Source: Diplolepis rosae (lineage: Eukaryota; Arthropoda; Insecta; Hymenoptera; Diplolepididae). Taken from it: a stretch of 64,000 nucleotides of DNA. The DNA lies in assembly GCA_030998225.1 (NCBI GenBank), contig JAPYXD010000737.1, positions 1 through 64,000 on the forward strand, read 5' to 3'. Position numbers and translations under genes: made by a program. Below the pieces are notes generated by a model, which was given only the letters and a program-made list of their open reading frames with translations, did not search any database and was not told the DNA's origin. Position 1 is the first letter of the stretch, and every line of letters begins with the position of its first letter. Positions 10,691 to 22,985 of the stretch are shown here, piece by piece.

Positions 10691-12219
10691 GCAACCAGTG
10701 TGCTCAGATTGCAAACCGGGGTACCTGTAGACACGATTGCACGCCGTGTCCGTGTGAAGCGAGTAGGGAGAGATGACGGGGCGCGCTGCTTTTGTTTCTT
10801 CCTCGTCGTTCTTGCGTGCGAGAACGGCACCTCCAACTTCTCCTGATTCTCGCTTCCTCCTTGCAATGCTATTTTTAGATTTCATGCTAACTGTTAGAGT
10901 CGAAATTGAGAATTGTATTTTTCTCGACTCCGTGCAAAAGAGGCGGGAAGCAGACGACAATTTCGAAATTACGAAATATGTAGTTATAGAATTAATACTT
11001 CTTTCTTCAATATTTTTGAAAAAATCTGCTTGATTTGAACATCTGAAATCTCCTACAAAATTGTATAAGGATTTTCATACTTGAAAAATAAAAAATTTAA
11101 TACCAATCAATATTTACAATTTTAACCAATATAGAAATTGAATAGAATTTTAGGTTTTCAAATTAAATCTCATAAATCATGAATTTTGGATTTCCATTCA
11201 TCTTACCCGTACATTTAAAAAAAATTTAATCAGAGAATTATTTTCTACTAAAAAGAATGTCTTACTAGAAAATTTAAATTTCTATTCAAGCTTAAAATTG
11301 ATATACTCAATTTTACGTTAGAAATATTTTCATCATACACTTTTTTAACAAAAAATGAAATACTCTACGCAAAGGAAAAAATTTCTAATAGAAGTACATA
11401 AATTATATTTTTATATTTTAACTCAAAATGTATGCTTAGGCTGAAAAAAATTAAGATAAAAATAATTTTACTATAGAATTGAATATATCGATTTTGTACT
11501 TGAAAAATACTTGCCTGAATTAAACTGTTGGAAGATCTTGTAAAACTAATAGGAGATTTAAAAACTCGAAATATAATTAACTAGTAAAATAAAAAGTCAA
11601 AAAAGGTTTAAAATTTCACGTCAATATATTAATTTAAAAGTTCTTTATATTTTAAGTCAATTACTTCATTTGAAAAAATTCTCTTTTTCGTACAACATTT
11701 AATTTTTTAAATAAAAATCTCTGCTTCAATATTTTTAAAAAAATCTGCTTGTTTCGAACAACTGAAATCTCCTACAAAATTTTATAAGGATTTTAACACT
11801 TGAAAAATAAAAAATTTAATACCAATCAATATTTACAATTTTAACCAATATAAAAATTGAATAGAATTTTAGGTTTTCAAATTAAATTTTAAATCATGAA
11901 TTTCGGATTTCTATTCATCTTATCCGTACATTTAAAAAAAATTTAATCAGTGAATTATTTTCTATTAAAAAAAATGTCTTAATAGAAAATTTAAATTTTT
12001 ATTCAAGCTTAAAATTGATATACTCAATTTTACGTTAGAAATATTTTCATCTTACATTTTTTTAACAAAAAATGAAATACTCTACGTAAAGGAAAAAATT
12101 TCTAATAGAGGTACATAAATTACATTTTTATATTTTAAACTCAAAATGTATTTCAGATGTTCAAATCAAGCAGCTTTTTTTAAAAATATTGAAAAAAGAA
12201 GTATTAATTCTATAACTAA
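10691..12219. mobile_element. Diverged family D element
   Basis: It begins CAGTGTGCTCAGAT and its first ~300 bases match the GC-rich end of the element at 35473-38657, including the segment TTGAGAATTGTATTT. An internal block of about 400 bases is repeated (11010-11460 and about 11720-12150). The segment 12155-12219 is the inverse of 10981-11046. Open frames in the terminal region differ between copies, so I treat it as non-coding. Confidence 0.65.
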
Positions 12220-12520
12220 ACTGAGAACTGAAATTTAAGATACCTAGTTTATATTTTAGAGATCCTGTCATTTTGAAAATTATATTTAGTAGTCCAAGTG
12301 CATAAAATACATCTTCCTCATGGAACTAAAGCTGAGAACTGAAATTTAAGATACCTAGTTTATATTTTAGAGATCCCGTCATTTTGAAAATTATATCTAG
12401 TAGTCCAGGTGCTTAAAAAACGCTGAAATAACATTTGAGAATCTTAAATTTCAGTTCTCAGGTTCATTTACCTAAGGAAGATGTATTTTAAGCACTTAGA
12501 TCACCTGGTTTACTTCTTAC
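12216..12520. repeat. Local direct and inverted duplication
   Basis: A ~113-bp unit starting CTGAGAACTGAAATTTAAG appears twice in tandem (about 12218 and 12331), followed by an inverted partial copy containing CTTAAATTTCAGTTCTCAG at about 12445. This pattern suggests a small foldback element with one duplicated arm. Confidence 0.6.
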
Positions 12521-12716
12521 TATGACGAGCTGTTTGAAAAATCATCTCAAATACTTCTTCGCATTCAAAATTTATTTTCTAAAAACCTGCCTACCTTGCC
12601 GACTTTCACGCTTTTTTGAAACCATGCACCACTCTTGTCTTCCTACATTGCATGCTACCATTAGTGCGCTCTGAAATTGCTGATTTTTGGAAAATCGATA
12701 CCCTACCTTTTTTTCA

Positions 12717-12945
12717 ACACTGGACCCGGTAGGGTGTAGTTTGGACCGTATATCGATCCTCCAAAGCATTAATAATTCTCCCAGGCGCACTGAACTTCAC
12801 GATGGAAATCCTAAGAATTTTTAGGCTCCTTTCTTGTGAATTATAATGTACGCCTGAAAATTCTTAGAATTTTCAGTGTGAAGTTCAGTGCGCCTGGGAG
12901 AATATACGATATACGGTCCAAAATACACCCTACCCTGGACCCGAG
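12717..12945. mobile_element. Hairpin MITE with ~100-bp arms
   Basis: The left half (TGGACCCGGTAGGGTG, then CAGGCGCACTGAACTTCAC) is mirrored by GTGAAGTTCAGTGCGCCTG and CACCCTACCCTGGACCC. The loop centre is near 12830. The arms are still nearly identical, suggesting a fairly recent copy. Confidence 0.75.
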
Positions 12946-12949
12946 TCAC

Positions 12950-13837
12950 CTGAGTGCAATAATTTCGGGAGCGGGAAACGCGAACGTAAGTGTGTTTTTT
13001 TTCGCGGGAAGTAAAAATATATTTTAGATAGGGTATAAACGATAAAAATAACTTATTAGATAATAGATAAGAATGTATTGCAAGAGTGGAATTTTGAGTT
13101 CCAAGTAAAAAATAGTTTTGATGTTAGATATGCCAAAACAAGGTTAGATATAAGCGATAAAAAGACTTATTTAATGTTTAAAACTTCGAGTTGATAATTA
13201 CTTCAATTTAAAATTAAGGTTATGATTGCGTAGATTTAGAATCATTTGAGACTAATTTATAATAAAGAATTCTGCACAAACAATGCATTACAGAATTAAT
13301 GTTGAAGTAATTATTCCATTCTAATTTCAAAATCATGGTTAAAGCAAAGTTGATTTTTATTTAAAAAATTAATTCCTATTTCACCGAAACTAAATTTTGT
13401 TTAATTTTTAAAAACTTATTAAATTCTACAACCATCCGCTAATATGTCCTTTATTATGTCCCAAAGTTGCAGTTAAAAAAATTCTTTTTTTTTTTTTTTA
13501 ATCTTTTGGGGGAAATTCGATTTTACTGATTTAGTCAACTGTTCCAGTTGATCCATGTCTTTAAGGCTTTACTGTAATTTCGGAAATTTTACAACATCAG
13601 TATAAAATAATAGTTACGAACAAAAAATTAAAGCTAATTTTAAAATAGAACGATTTTTAAAAATTGATTCTAAAGAATCGATTTTTTCAGACCGATTAAT
13701 CGATTGTATAGAATCGGTAAATTTGGGAATCGATTCATTTTTTTTGTGAATCGCCCATCTCTAACCGCCTGCAACTGCGAGAACTTGCTTCCCTTAGCAA
13801 CCCTTAGTGATTATCAGCCGTATGCATCAGAAAAGAA
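12950..13837. other. AT-rich stretch with a hAT-like end near 13765
   Basis: Mostly featureless. At about 13660-13765 a GATTAATCGAT-rich block ends with ATCGCCCATCTCTA, matching the ends of the hAT-like element at 40718-41519 and the related end near 40213. It appears to be a lone terminus. Confidence 0.45.
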
Positions 13838-16800
13838 AATGGTGCCCCGTTAGTGTACTAAGTTGAATTCCTAAGTTAGTTTGCCGAACCGTCGCACGCG
13901 GCGCTAACTGTACCATCACTCCCTGGAAATTCACAGTATATACGAAAAATTTAATATAAAGAATTTTTTAAATATATTATTCAATGCCATAAACAAATAA
14001 AAGAGATCAGACTTTAAATATTAATATTATTTGAATATTTTAAATAAAATTTTCCCCTTTTTATTCATATCTATCTCGTAATAAAATTATTTTGAAGCAT
14101 TCACCTGATATTAATATTCAAATATTAATATCTCTTTTATTCCTTTATGGCATTGAATAATAACTTTTCTAAAATTTTTATATTCATTTGTCTACATATC
14201 ACTGCATTTATATTATTTTTTTGAGGTAAAATAAAGTTGAAAAATGGAAAAAAAATGAAAAATTCTGAACAAGGAACAAAGTTGATGAGAGTGGTAATTA
14301 GTTGGAAATCACTATGAATAATTAAAGAAAATAGAATATAAAATAAGGTCAATATCAATTTATATTTTTAAAATAGTTAACTAACATTAATAAAAACTGT
14401 ATAAGAACAATTACATTTTTATTCAATTTTCAAAACCAAAAGTAGTCTATCTACGTCCGTTTTCATCCTCTCTAATATTCACGAAATTTTGGAAACAACA
14501 TTTTATGTACTTTGGAAACAAACAATTAGAAACTGGACCAAATTATTCGTATAAACTTGCTACTCTTCTCCAGTATCACATGCCCTTAAAGCTCATAATT
14601 TTAGTAATAGATCAAATAAGTTACATTTCTAGAAATCACGTCAGAGGTAATGAAATTTTTCATTTAGTGACCTAAAAACGAAGTGTTTTGGTGCAGCATT
14701 GACAAAAATAATGCAAAAAAAGTTCAAATTTCATAGTTTTAACCACTTTTAATAACACCTAAAGCAATGAACTTTTCAAAATTTGTGTTCATCTATCACA
14801 AAGATAGATTTACGGAAAATATCCGCTGTATATGAAAGAAACCGTAATTATTTTTATCTGGATGCTGTGAAAGTTTAAATTTAGGGAAACAAAGTTGTAA
14901 AAATTCAAATTCGTGAAATCATTAATAAAAAAAATATAAAAATACTTTTAATGTATTTCTAATTACATATTTTCTGTTTTGTTTCTAATACTCAATTTTC
15001 ACAATTTGTAGGATCCGCTTTTTAGGTATGAAAATACTTTGAATTTTTACAATTTTTTGTTTCCCTAAATTTCAACTTTCACATTTCGTGAATGTTACAC
15101 TGTTAGAAGTGTTATTAAATTTAATACACATTAATATACATTGAGTAAATTTAATTTAATATCTTTGTAAATTAAATACAAATTAATATACATTTATCTT
15201 AAATTTATTTGTGGCTCATTGCAGCGTCTGCGCAGAATGAATGATAGTCATGTGACTTGCTTGCGCTTGCGTATTTGCTTTCTTGACAAATTTCAAACGA
15301 AAAAGTTTGAACACGTGTTGTATCCTTGTATGGTCTAAAGGCATGACCTCTGAAATTTGATCGTGGTGTCTATTCAAGGACCAAAAGTTTGATATTAACA
15401 AGGTATTTGAGAGTTCAATACCATTAGATACATCGGGAGGAAAAGGTAAGTTGAGCTTTTATATACTTTTTACCATGCTTTAATTCATAACGCTCGTAGT
15501 AGATCACCACGAGATTTGTAAGGTTATGTATGTAAGTGTTGAACCTTACAACTCAATCGATCTTCGCTCAATTTATATAAAATGTTTTCTCCTTCATTAA
15601 TCCTACGGAGAAAAGAAATATTGTCTTTGATCGTAATCCAGGTCAATATTTTTACATTTGGTTGCATTTTATGGTCATATTGTAAGGTTAATGAACGTAC
15701 AATGATTGTACGTTTCATTGCATTTTGCGTTTTATTTTTGAAACTCTTGTTCTTTAAAACTTTTTTTAAACAATATCTCGTTAAAAGCAATTTGAATATA
15801 AATAAATAAAATGTTTCCGTGAAATAGAGTCTCACATTTTTTACGTGTAAAATTACAGTTTGTGTTAGAAATTTTGTATGAATGTCAGGAGGTTAACGTT
15901 TTATATTTTTAGATAACTGTAAGATAATTTAATTTCCCATTAAAGTGAGTCAGATAATGTCAATAATTTAAAAAAACAATGCTCTTATGTAGAGAATAGA
16001 TACCTAGCTGTAAAAAAGTTTACTTTATGGGTGTATTTTTAAAGAATCGCGAAAATGACAAATATTAAAAAATATTCTTATAAATCGCTTTTAGAAAAGA
16101 AGGTTAATCGATTGAGATTGAAGCCTGTATATGGCTTAAGCAACGAGGACAATCTAACTTCGAAAGGGTCTGTCTGATTGAAAAAGAGGAATGCTGATAA
16201 AAATGTGAGACTCTATTTCACGGAAACATTTTATTTATTTATATTCAAATTGCTTTTAACGAGATATTGTATAAAAATATTTTTAAAGAACAAGAGTTTC
16301 AAAAATAAAACGCAAAATGCAATGAAACGTACAATCATTGTACGTTCATTAACCTTACAATATGACCATAAAATGCAACCAAATGTAAAAATATTGACCT
16401 GGATTACGATCAAAGACAATATTTCTTTTCTCCGTAGGATTAATGAAGGAGAAAACATTTTATATAAATTGAGCGAAGATCGATTGAGTTGTAAGGTTCA
16501 ACACTTATATACATAACCTTACAAATCTCGTGGTGATCTACTACGAGCGTTATGAATTAAAGCATGGTAAAAAGTATATAAAAGCTCAACTTACCTTTTC
16601 CTCCCGATGTATCTAATGGTAATGAACTCTCAAATACCTTGTTAATATCAAACTTTTGGTCCTTGAATAGACACCACGATCAAATTTCAGACGTCATGCC
16701 TTTAGACCATACAAGGATACAACACGTGTTCAAACTTTTTCGTTTGAAATTTGTCAAGAAAGCAAATACGCAAGTGCAAGCAAGTCACATGACTATCATT

Positions 16801-17037
16801 CATTCTGCGCAGACGCTGCAATGAGCCACAAATAAATTTAAGATAAATGTATATTAATTTGTATTTAATTTACAAAGATATTAAATTTAATTTATTCAAT
16901 GTATATTAAAGTGTATTAAATTTAATAACACTTCTAACAGTGTATGTACTGCGAATTTTCAGGGAGTGATGGTACAGTTAGCGTCGCGTGTGACGGTTCG
17001 GCAAACTAACTTAGGAATTCAACTTAGGACACTAACG
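13838..17037. mobile_element. Family C foldback element with nested palindrome
   Basis: The left TIR (GGTGCCCCGTTAGTG onward) and the right TIR (16948-17037) match those of 8345-9250. Bases 13930-15090 closely match 33828-34560 and the short copy. The right half has been replaced by a nested palindrome (15097-16944). The right terminus is cut at ACTAACG, where a family D terminus begins directly. Confidence 0.75.
15097..16944. mobile_element. Nested ~1.85-kb palindromic element
   Basis: Arms of about 745 bp (15097-15841 and 16198-16944) start ACACTGTTAGAAGTGTTATT and are nearly identical in inverse; the loop is about 356 bp. Matching frames of 103 and 112 codons occur in the two arms. Because the arms mirror each other this does not show coding selection, and no known domain was recognised. 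A short TGT flank on both sides may be a target duplication. Confidence 0.8.
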
Positions 17038-17419
17038 CAGTGTGCTCAGATCTGATACCGACGCAGTCACAACTACAGAAGCAACTCTTCTTCTTCTTCT
17101 TTTTGTTCGTGGCAGCTTGCAGTTCTGCAAATAGCCATATCAATGCCTATAATAGTCAGTCAGAATATATAATCAGAGCAATATGAGCGGCACAGCAATA
17201 GTCAGGCAGCAACAAGAAATCAGCAGATGGCAGAGATCGAACGAAGTCCATGGTCCGTCCCAGGGGACGAGAAGTGTCCCAGGCGATCCGTCCCCCCCGA
17301 GCTCGCAATAAAGGAGCAGGGAACACGGGAAACCAGTCACCCGGGGCAGCCCTCACCCACCAAAGTCCCAAGTGATCATAGAATAAGGTTGCCACTCTTA
17401 AAAAACCTCCCCAACTCGC

Positions 17420-20400
17420 TCACAACGCTCGGGTCGGGGTCAAACACAAGTTCCCTGTAGTCAAGTAGGTCGGGCGGCCACAGCCAATCTCCAAATCCCA
17501 ACCCATGCGCGCGAAATGTTCCCCGATACACACATGGCCAGTTCTGAGTCGAGTGATCAGATTGATGTGTCTCCTGGGCGCCCTGAGACCGCGAAACCAA
17601 GGACGGGGGTCCTTGAAATCCACCCTAGTGAAATAGGTCGCACCCGTGGGACCAGACCCATAGTAAGGCCAGAGAAGACGACACCATGCCAGAAAGTCAC
17701 GCCGCACCTCCAGCAGCAGATCACCAAATGGGAGAGCAGGACAGACGAAGAAAGGGAGACGCGCAGCGGACCTGGCAATGCCATCCACCACCTCGTTACC
17801 CCGAATTCCCGAGTGAGCCGGGATCCAGGCGCGAAGCACCCCCAGGTCCCTAGAAGCGGCAAGCAGAAGGAGACGAGCAACCGAGTGAGCGATATAGGGT
17901 ACCCCGGAATCAGTGAAACGATCCCTAATGCTAACAAGGGCCGACTGCGAGTCAGACAGAATAACTGAGCCGGCAATGCCCATTCTCAGCACATACTTGA
18001 TTGCGGAAAAGATCGCATAGAGCTCGGAAAAAAGAATCGTAGAGTAATCAGGGAGCCTCACGCCAAATCGATAGTCAGCAGCCGGCACCTAGAAATCCGT
18101 GAAAATAAATCCAGGGGAAGTGTCCAGTCGGGAGTCAGACAAAGCAGAAGGAGTACCACCAGCAGCGGAAGACCCCCGGCCCGGAACCCAGTCCAAATCC
18201 AAATCGACCCCAAAGGAGAGCTCTCCCCAGGGAACATCAAAGGACGAAGGCCGACGAGTCCGGTGACGGCCATCGACCAGGCCCAGCACACTCAGATAAG
18301 AAGAGAACAAGCCAATCCTAGACGGCAGGAGGCGGAGCCTCCCGGCAGCAGCCCTCTCACGCAGTAGCTGGAGTCTGGGAATAAGAGGGCTCCCTCTCCA
18401 GGAGAAATTCCTCAGGATGAATCGAGCAGAGAGGTGAAATCTGCGAAGGAATAAAGGCGGCTCTCCTGCCTCAGAGAGAAGAACCGAAGTCGGCGTAGTC
18501 CGCATGCAGCCCAGGGCCACCCTAAGAGCGCCAAACTGTGCTCGGTCGAGGACACTAAGCGCCCACCTGCTGGCACAATGGAACAAAGGCGCTCCCCACT
18601 CTAAATAGGACCTAACCAGGTTCCTGTAAACGGTCAGGAGTAGCGCGGGGTTAGCCCCCCAGGAGACCCTGGCAATGACTCTCAAGATATTGGTAGCACG
18701 GGTCGCCTTGTCCGAAATGTACCGGATGTGAGGAACCCAGGTAAGTCGAGAGTCGAGAATCACACCCAGATATTTATGAGATGAGAGAGTCGCCTGCCCG
18801 GATGGAGACATCGCCCACACGGCGCCGAGCCCTAGAGAAGACGCACAACTGACACTTAGGAATCGAGACATAGAGACCCAAACCTCCAAGCCAAGGGGTG
18901 AGCGAGCCCATAGCCGACTCCAATAAGCCCAGCGCCCGAGCTGAGTCGGTCCCCCTGACGTAGAGGAGTAGGTCGTCAGCATACATGGCCGCACGAACGC
19001 CCGCAGGGAGAAACCCGTTCAGGAGCCTCAGATGAAGATTGAATAGGATAGGCGATAGCACACCCCCCTGGGGAACACCGACACCACAAGCTCTCGGGGA
19101 GGAGTCCGAAGAAGAGGAAAATAGGTAACGCTTAGCAATCAAAAAAGAAATGAAGTTGAGCAGTCTGCCCGGAAGGCGGAGATCAGATAGCTGTCTAAAG
19201 AGCTCCACAGGAAGAACAGCGTTGAAAGCCCCCTTGAGGTCGAGCGCAAGAGCATAGGAGTTCTCACCGTATCCAAAGCCGGAGAGAATGTCACAGACAA
19301 CCGCGGCAACATAATCAAGAGAAGAGCGACCCCTTCGGAAACCATACTGATTAGGCGGGATCCAGTCGCCAGACTCCGCCAAGTGCTCGACCCGTCTCTG
19401 CACCAAGCGCTCAAAGAGCTTGCATAAGGTCGACGTAAGAGAGATGGGACGGAACTTCCCAGAGCCCGTCTTTGGAATAAAAACGACCAGAGAGTCCCTC
19501 CACGACCCAGGAAACAGCGAGACGAGAAACATTCGGTTGAACAAGGCGAGCAGGAACTCGTGCGAAAAAAAGGAGAGACCCTTGACCACAGGGTACTCGA
19601 TCCCATCCAGCCCAGGGGAGGTACGCATGCCACACGAAGCGAGAGCAGCCGAGAATTCTCGAAGAGAAAATGGAGCGTTCATCAAGTCAGTCTCATCAAC
19701 GGACTCGATCCTAGGAAGATCAATTGGCGGACGCAACGGCTGGACCAGCTCGTCCTGCATGGCGAGAATCTCGGGGGAATCCGGGGAGTTATTAACGCCA
19801 GAGAATCCCGAGACCCTCCTGGCCGACATGGACCTAACCGTGCGCCAGATGTTACCCAGTCCGGTGGATGTGGACAGAGACTCGCAAAAAGAGCAGAAGG
19901 ACTCACTCTTCTGGGACCTCAGAAAGCGACCTGCCCGAACTCAGCCTTACCCAACCTGGTCCGATCGCATAGATAGGCCTTAAGGGCAGATCTCCTCCTA
20001 CCAATAGCCGCATCGCAAAGGGGATTCCACCAGAGCGGCTGAGCCTTTCTTTTGCCGCGAAGGGAGGAAGGGCGGTACGCGCCGCAAGCCTCAAGAGCAG
20101 ATCAGACACCCGAGAGAAAGTCCCCATAGATGGATCTAGGGTCGTACCCAAGCTCAAGTCGGGGCCAGAGAGACCGCGAAAGCTCGTCACAGCAAGATCA
20201 AAAACCAGGCCAATCAAGATTCTTGATGTTGAAACGGCGACCGGCCGAGCAGACGCGCTGCAGAGATGCATCAAGGGAGCAGATGACCGGTAGGAGATCG
20301 GACCCAAACGAATCATCACCCACATAGAACGATGAGAGATGTAAAAGGGAAGCGGATAAGAAGACCAAGTCCAGATTATTACACCGCATTCCCGGGCCAG

Positions 20401-20950
20401 CGATGAATGTGGGAGACGAGTCATTCAGAGGAATGAGGTCGAATTCGGAGACCAGACCGGAAATCAGCCTGTCAGACGCGTTAGTGAGTGTCGAGCCCCA
20501 GTGACCAGAATGGGCGTTGAAGTCGCCGCAGAGAAGAACAGCAGCACCGGCGGGGACGCCGGCAAGCAAGGATCTTCACTCCAGGAGATCGGAGCCCGAA
20601 CTGGGAGGCATATAGGCACAGATAATAGCCAGCTCCCCGAAAGGAGAGCGAACAGAGATACCAACCGCCTCAAAAACATCCCCATAAGGGATCGTAAGAT
20701 TCAGCCTGGTGACAGCGAGCTCGCTCCTAATCAGAATTAAGGATCCGCCGCCCTGACCCAGTCTCCTATCACAACGGAATGTCAGATAGCCGAAGAACTC
20801 GAACACAAAATCCGGAGCGGGCCAGGTCTCCGAAATGCACAACATGTCCAGATCGTAGAGAGAGAGCATAGTCTCGACTTCCTGCCTCTTATTAAGAACG
20901 CTATGAGCGTTCCAGTTGGCAAACCTGAATCCCCTCCCCGAGTCAGGCAT
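17420..20950 (-). pseudogene. I-like ORF2: endonuclease, reverse transcriptase, RNase H (broken)
   Basis: From the ATG at 20948-20950 the order is APE-type endonuclease (N-terminal ANWNAHS; GDFNAHSGHWGS near 20500), reverse transcriptase (FRPISLTSTLCKLFE; catalytic YADD near 18975) and RNase H. The RNase H has the acidic set TD, SELYAI, LSDSQSAL and a final D in VVDG, near 18095-17700. The frame is broken by TGA at 20576-20578, 20198-20200 and 20102-20104, by a shift near 19935, by a shift near 18790, and by TAG at 18089-18091 just after the RNase H TD. Catalytic residues themselves survive, so decay seems moderate. In life the product would copy its own RNA at a nicked target. Confidence 0.85.
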
Positions 20951-21311
20951 CCCAATGAAACAGAGAATACGAGCGCAAGACAGGCCAGTAAGCAAAACAG
21001 CAAAAAAAACAAAAAACAGGAGTCTAAGTAAAACAGGCCTAAGGCAATGAAATTATTCAAATTCGAACAAGGACACACGAGACTGTCTAGAAGAAACAAG
21101 CGGACCCGCACAAAAGGGCAGACAAGAAACAAGAGGAAGAGACAAAACAGAAGGAAGCAAAAAAAAGAGAGGATAGATGTAGCCTCTTATAAGAATAGAA
21201 TATAAAGTACGATACACAGGACAGAAAGCAATTAAACAAATATAATTCTAATTGGGTAGGGCGCGCCATAGCAAAAATAGATAAATAGTAAGGAGACCCA
21301 AAGAGAGACAC

Positions 21312-22738
21312 TTAAGAACGCAGAGAGATCCGGCCAAGGGAGCCCGAAGCGCCCTCCACCGGAGGATCCTCGAGATCCTGGGCCGAAGCACGAACGTCCA
21401 TCAAGCGCTTTATGCATTCGTCGCTCTGCTGACTGAGCTCCAGTAGTGACCTCGCAATATCAATAACCGAATCGGCGGTACCCGGAGGAGAAGCAGCATC
21501 CCCAGAGAGTGACCCAGCAGAAGGACCCCCAGGCGGAGAAGAGGCAGCGGCACCGCGCGAGCCAAACTCCCCCAGACGAGTCGGTCGCAGGACACCCCGC
21601 TCCCCAAGAATAGTCTCAGCCTCCGGAAAGCCGCCGTTGCTCCAGAATCTAACTCGCATGACCTCGTACTCGTATAGAAAAATCGGACAAACCCGGGAAG
21701 AGGCCATATGGTCGCCAAAGCAATTTGAACATCTGGCCGTCCGCACCCCGTGAGAGCAATCCCTAGTTAGATGATGGCCCGCGCAGAACTCGCAGCAAGG
21801 TCTGGAGGATCTGCACTGGTTAGAGACATGGCGAAAACGTTGGCGGGTAAAGCATCTTCTCGGGGGAGGGATGACCGGGAAGAGTTCAAGCTGAAAACCC
21901 GAAAGAGAGACGGAAGGAGGAATGGTGGTAGTCTCCATGGTAAATTCCACCGTGCCCAGGGGGGCACCGTCGCCGTCCGTCCTGCGCCTGATGGAAGTCA
22001 CAATGTCCCTACTGCGAGGGTCAAGCCTATTCAAGATGGAAGTAGGGCTATGCCGTGGGTCGATGTCCCTAATATTCGCCCTCTTGCGGATCAACGAGAT
22101 GGGGAGAAAGGCCTTGTAGCCAGCGATCTTAAGATCGTTAGAAGAAATAAGCAGATTAGCATCTGCACGTACGGAGCAAACAACTTTAATCTGATTCAAT
22201 CCATTCCGGTAGATGGTACGCTCACCCCGAATGACCTCGTCGATTCGGTCGGCAATGGAAAGAGGATCATACCTGTCCAAGTTTCAACCCGGAACAGTTC
22301 TCTCCATCAAGACAATAAAGGGGCCATCAGCAGAGTCGGGGCAGATAATTGGTTCCGAAGAGCACTCAAGAACCCAGAGAAGATCAGGAGCGATGGAGGA
22401 ACTCAGATCAGCCCGCGGCAACGAATCCACGTGACAAAACGAGCCCACAGGGGAGTTGGGTAGAGAAGAAGTTTGAAGCGTGGATGACCCAGTCCTGTCC
22501 CTCTTGCTGTCTCCATTATAGGCTGAGAGGGCAGGAGAGTCACGACCCCTCTTCCTAAAGTCAGCACCCAATTCATCATCGAAGAGACCCGCACGGGAGC
22601 TCGCGGGAGCACCGTCGACCCAGGATGACACCGGGTCCACCAAACCCCCCCAGACGAGAACCCCCGTCCTCGAGAAGCAGCAGGCCTAGAAGACGCTGAA
22701 GGACGACCAGGTCCAAAGCCCCTACCGTTGGCGGCCAT
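21312..22738 (-). pseudogene. I-like ORF1: nucleic-acid-binding Gag-like protein (broken)
   Basis: Starting at the ATG at 22736-22738, a Gly/Ser/Arg-rich N-terminus leads, via a frameshift at a G7 run (22645-22651), into a second frame. A TGA at 22284-22286 then interrupts it before the C-terminal half. Three CCHC-type knuckles follow near 21690-21860. In the first, one of the expected Cys positions is Arg (CFTR in place of C-x2-C); the second (CEFC...H...C) and third (CSNC...H...C) look intact. The protein would coat the element RNA. It lies upstream of ORF2 in the same transcript. Confidence 0.75.
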
Positions 22739-22985
22739 AGCGAGGAAGGAGAAGCAGGCCTAAAAAAGAAACAGAGGTAGAAAGGCGAATAAACAAAGCC
22801 AGCAACAGAGGCTGTTCAGTAACTCAGTCAAACACAGACGGGAACCGAGTGACCAAGCAGCCAAATATCGAAGCAACTAAATCGGAAGATTGAAGGCTCA
22901 AACCAGGACTCGATCCCGGGAGAAATTAGATAGTCGTAGGTTAAGCAGCGTGCCAGTCTAAGCACGAAAATAACAAAAAGAAAGC
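22739..22985 (-). other. 5' UTR of the I-like element
   Basis: GC-moderate sequence between the ORF1 start and the point where family D sequence resumes (about 22986). An internal Pol II promoter would be expected here in this clade, but no motif was recognised. Confidence 0.5.

Larger units (their letters stand above)
17088..22985 (-). mobile_element. I-like non-LTR retrotransposon, decayed
   Basis: It is a GC-rich 5.9-kb unit in an AT-rich background. Minus-strand order is 5' UTR, ORF1 with zinc knuckles, then ORF2 with endonuclease, reverse transcriptase and RNase H, ending near a GAA-rich tail (17089-17103). Two ORFs with a C-terminal RNase H match the I clade and relatives. The flanks AGAAGCAACTCTT (17078) and AGAAAGCAATCTT (22979) may be a diverged target duplication. 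Several stops and frameshifts mean it cannot act alone. Confidence 0.85.

Noticed and set aside
10773..11033. Similar ~80-codon frames at the tips of family D copies (10773, 24337, 35581) as a gene
   Set aside because: The matching peptide segments occur in different frames in different copies and stops differ, which suggests conserved DNA, not protein.
15524..16516. Mirrored frames of 103 and 112 codons as a conserved protein
   Set aside because: They lie in the two near-identical arms of one palindrome, so similarity reflects DNA symmetry, and no known domain is visible.
17516..17968. Plus-strand 150-codon frame
   Set aside because: It is the shadow of the minus-strand RNase H region of the I-like element; GC-rich DNA gives long antisense frames.
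17420..22738. Stop-codon recoding of TGA in the I-like element
   Set aside because: A TAG stop and several frameshifts are also present, so ordinary decay explains it better.
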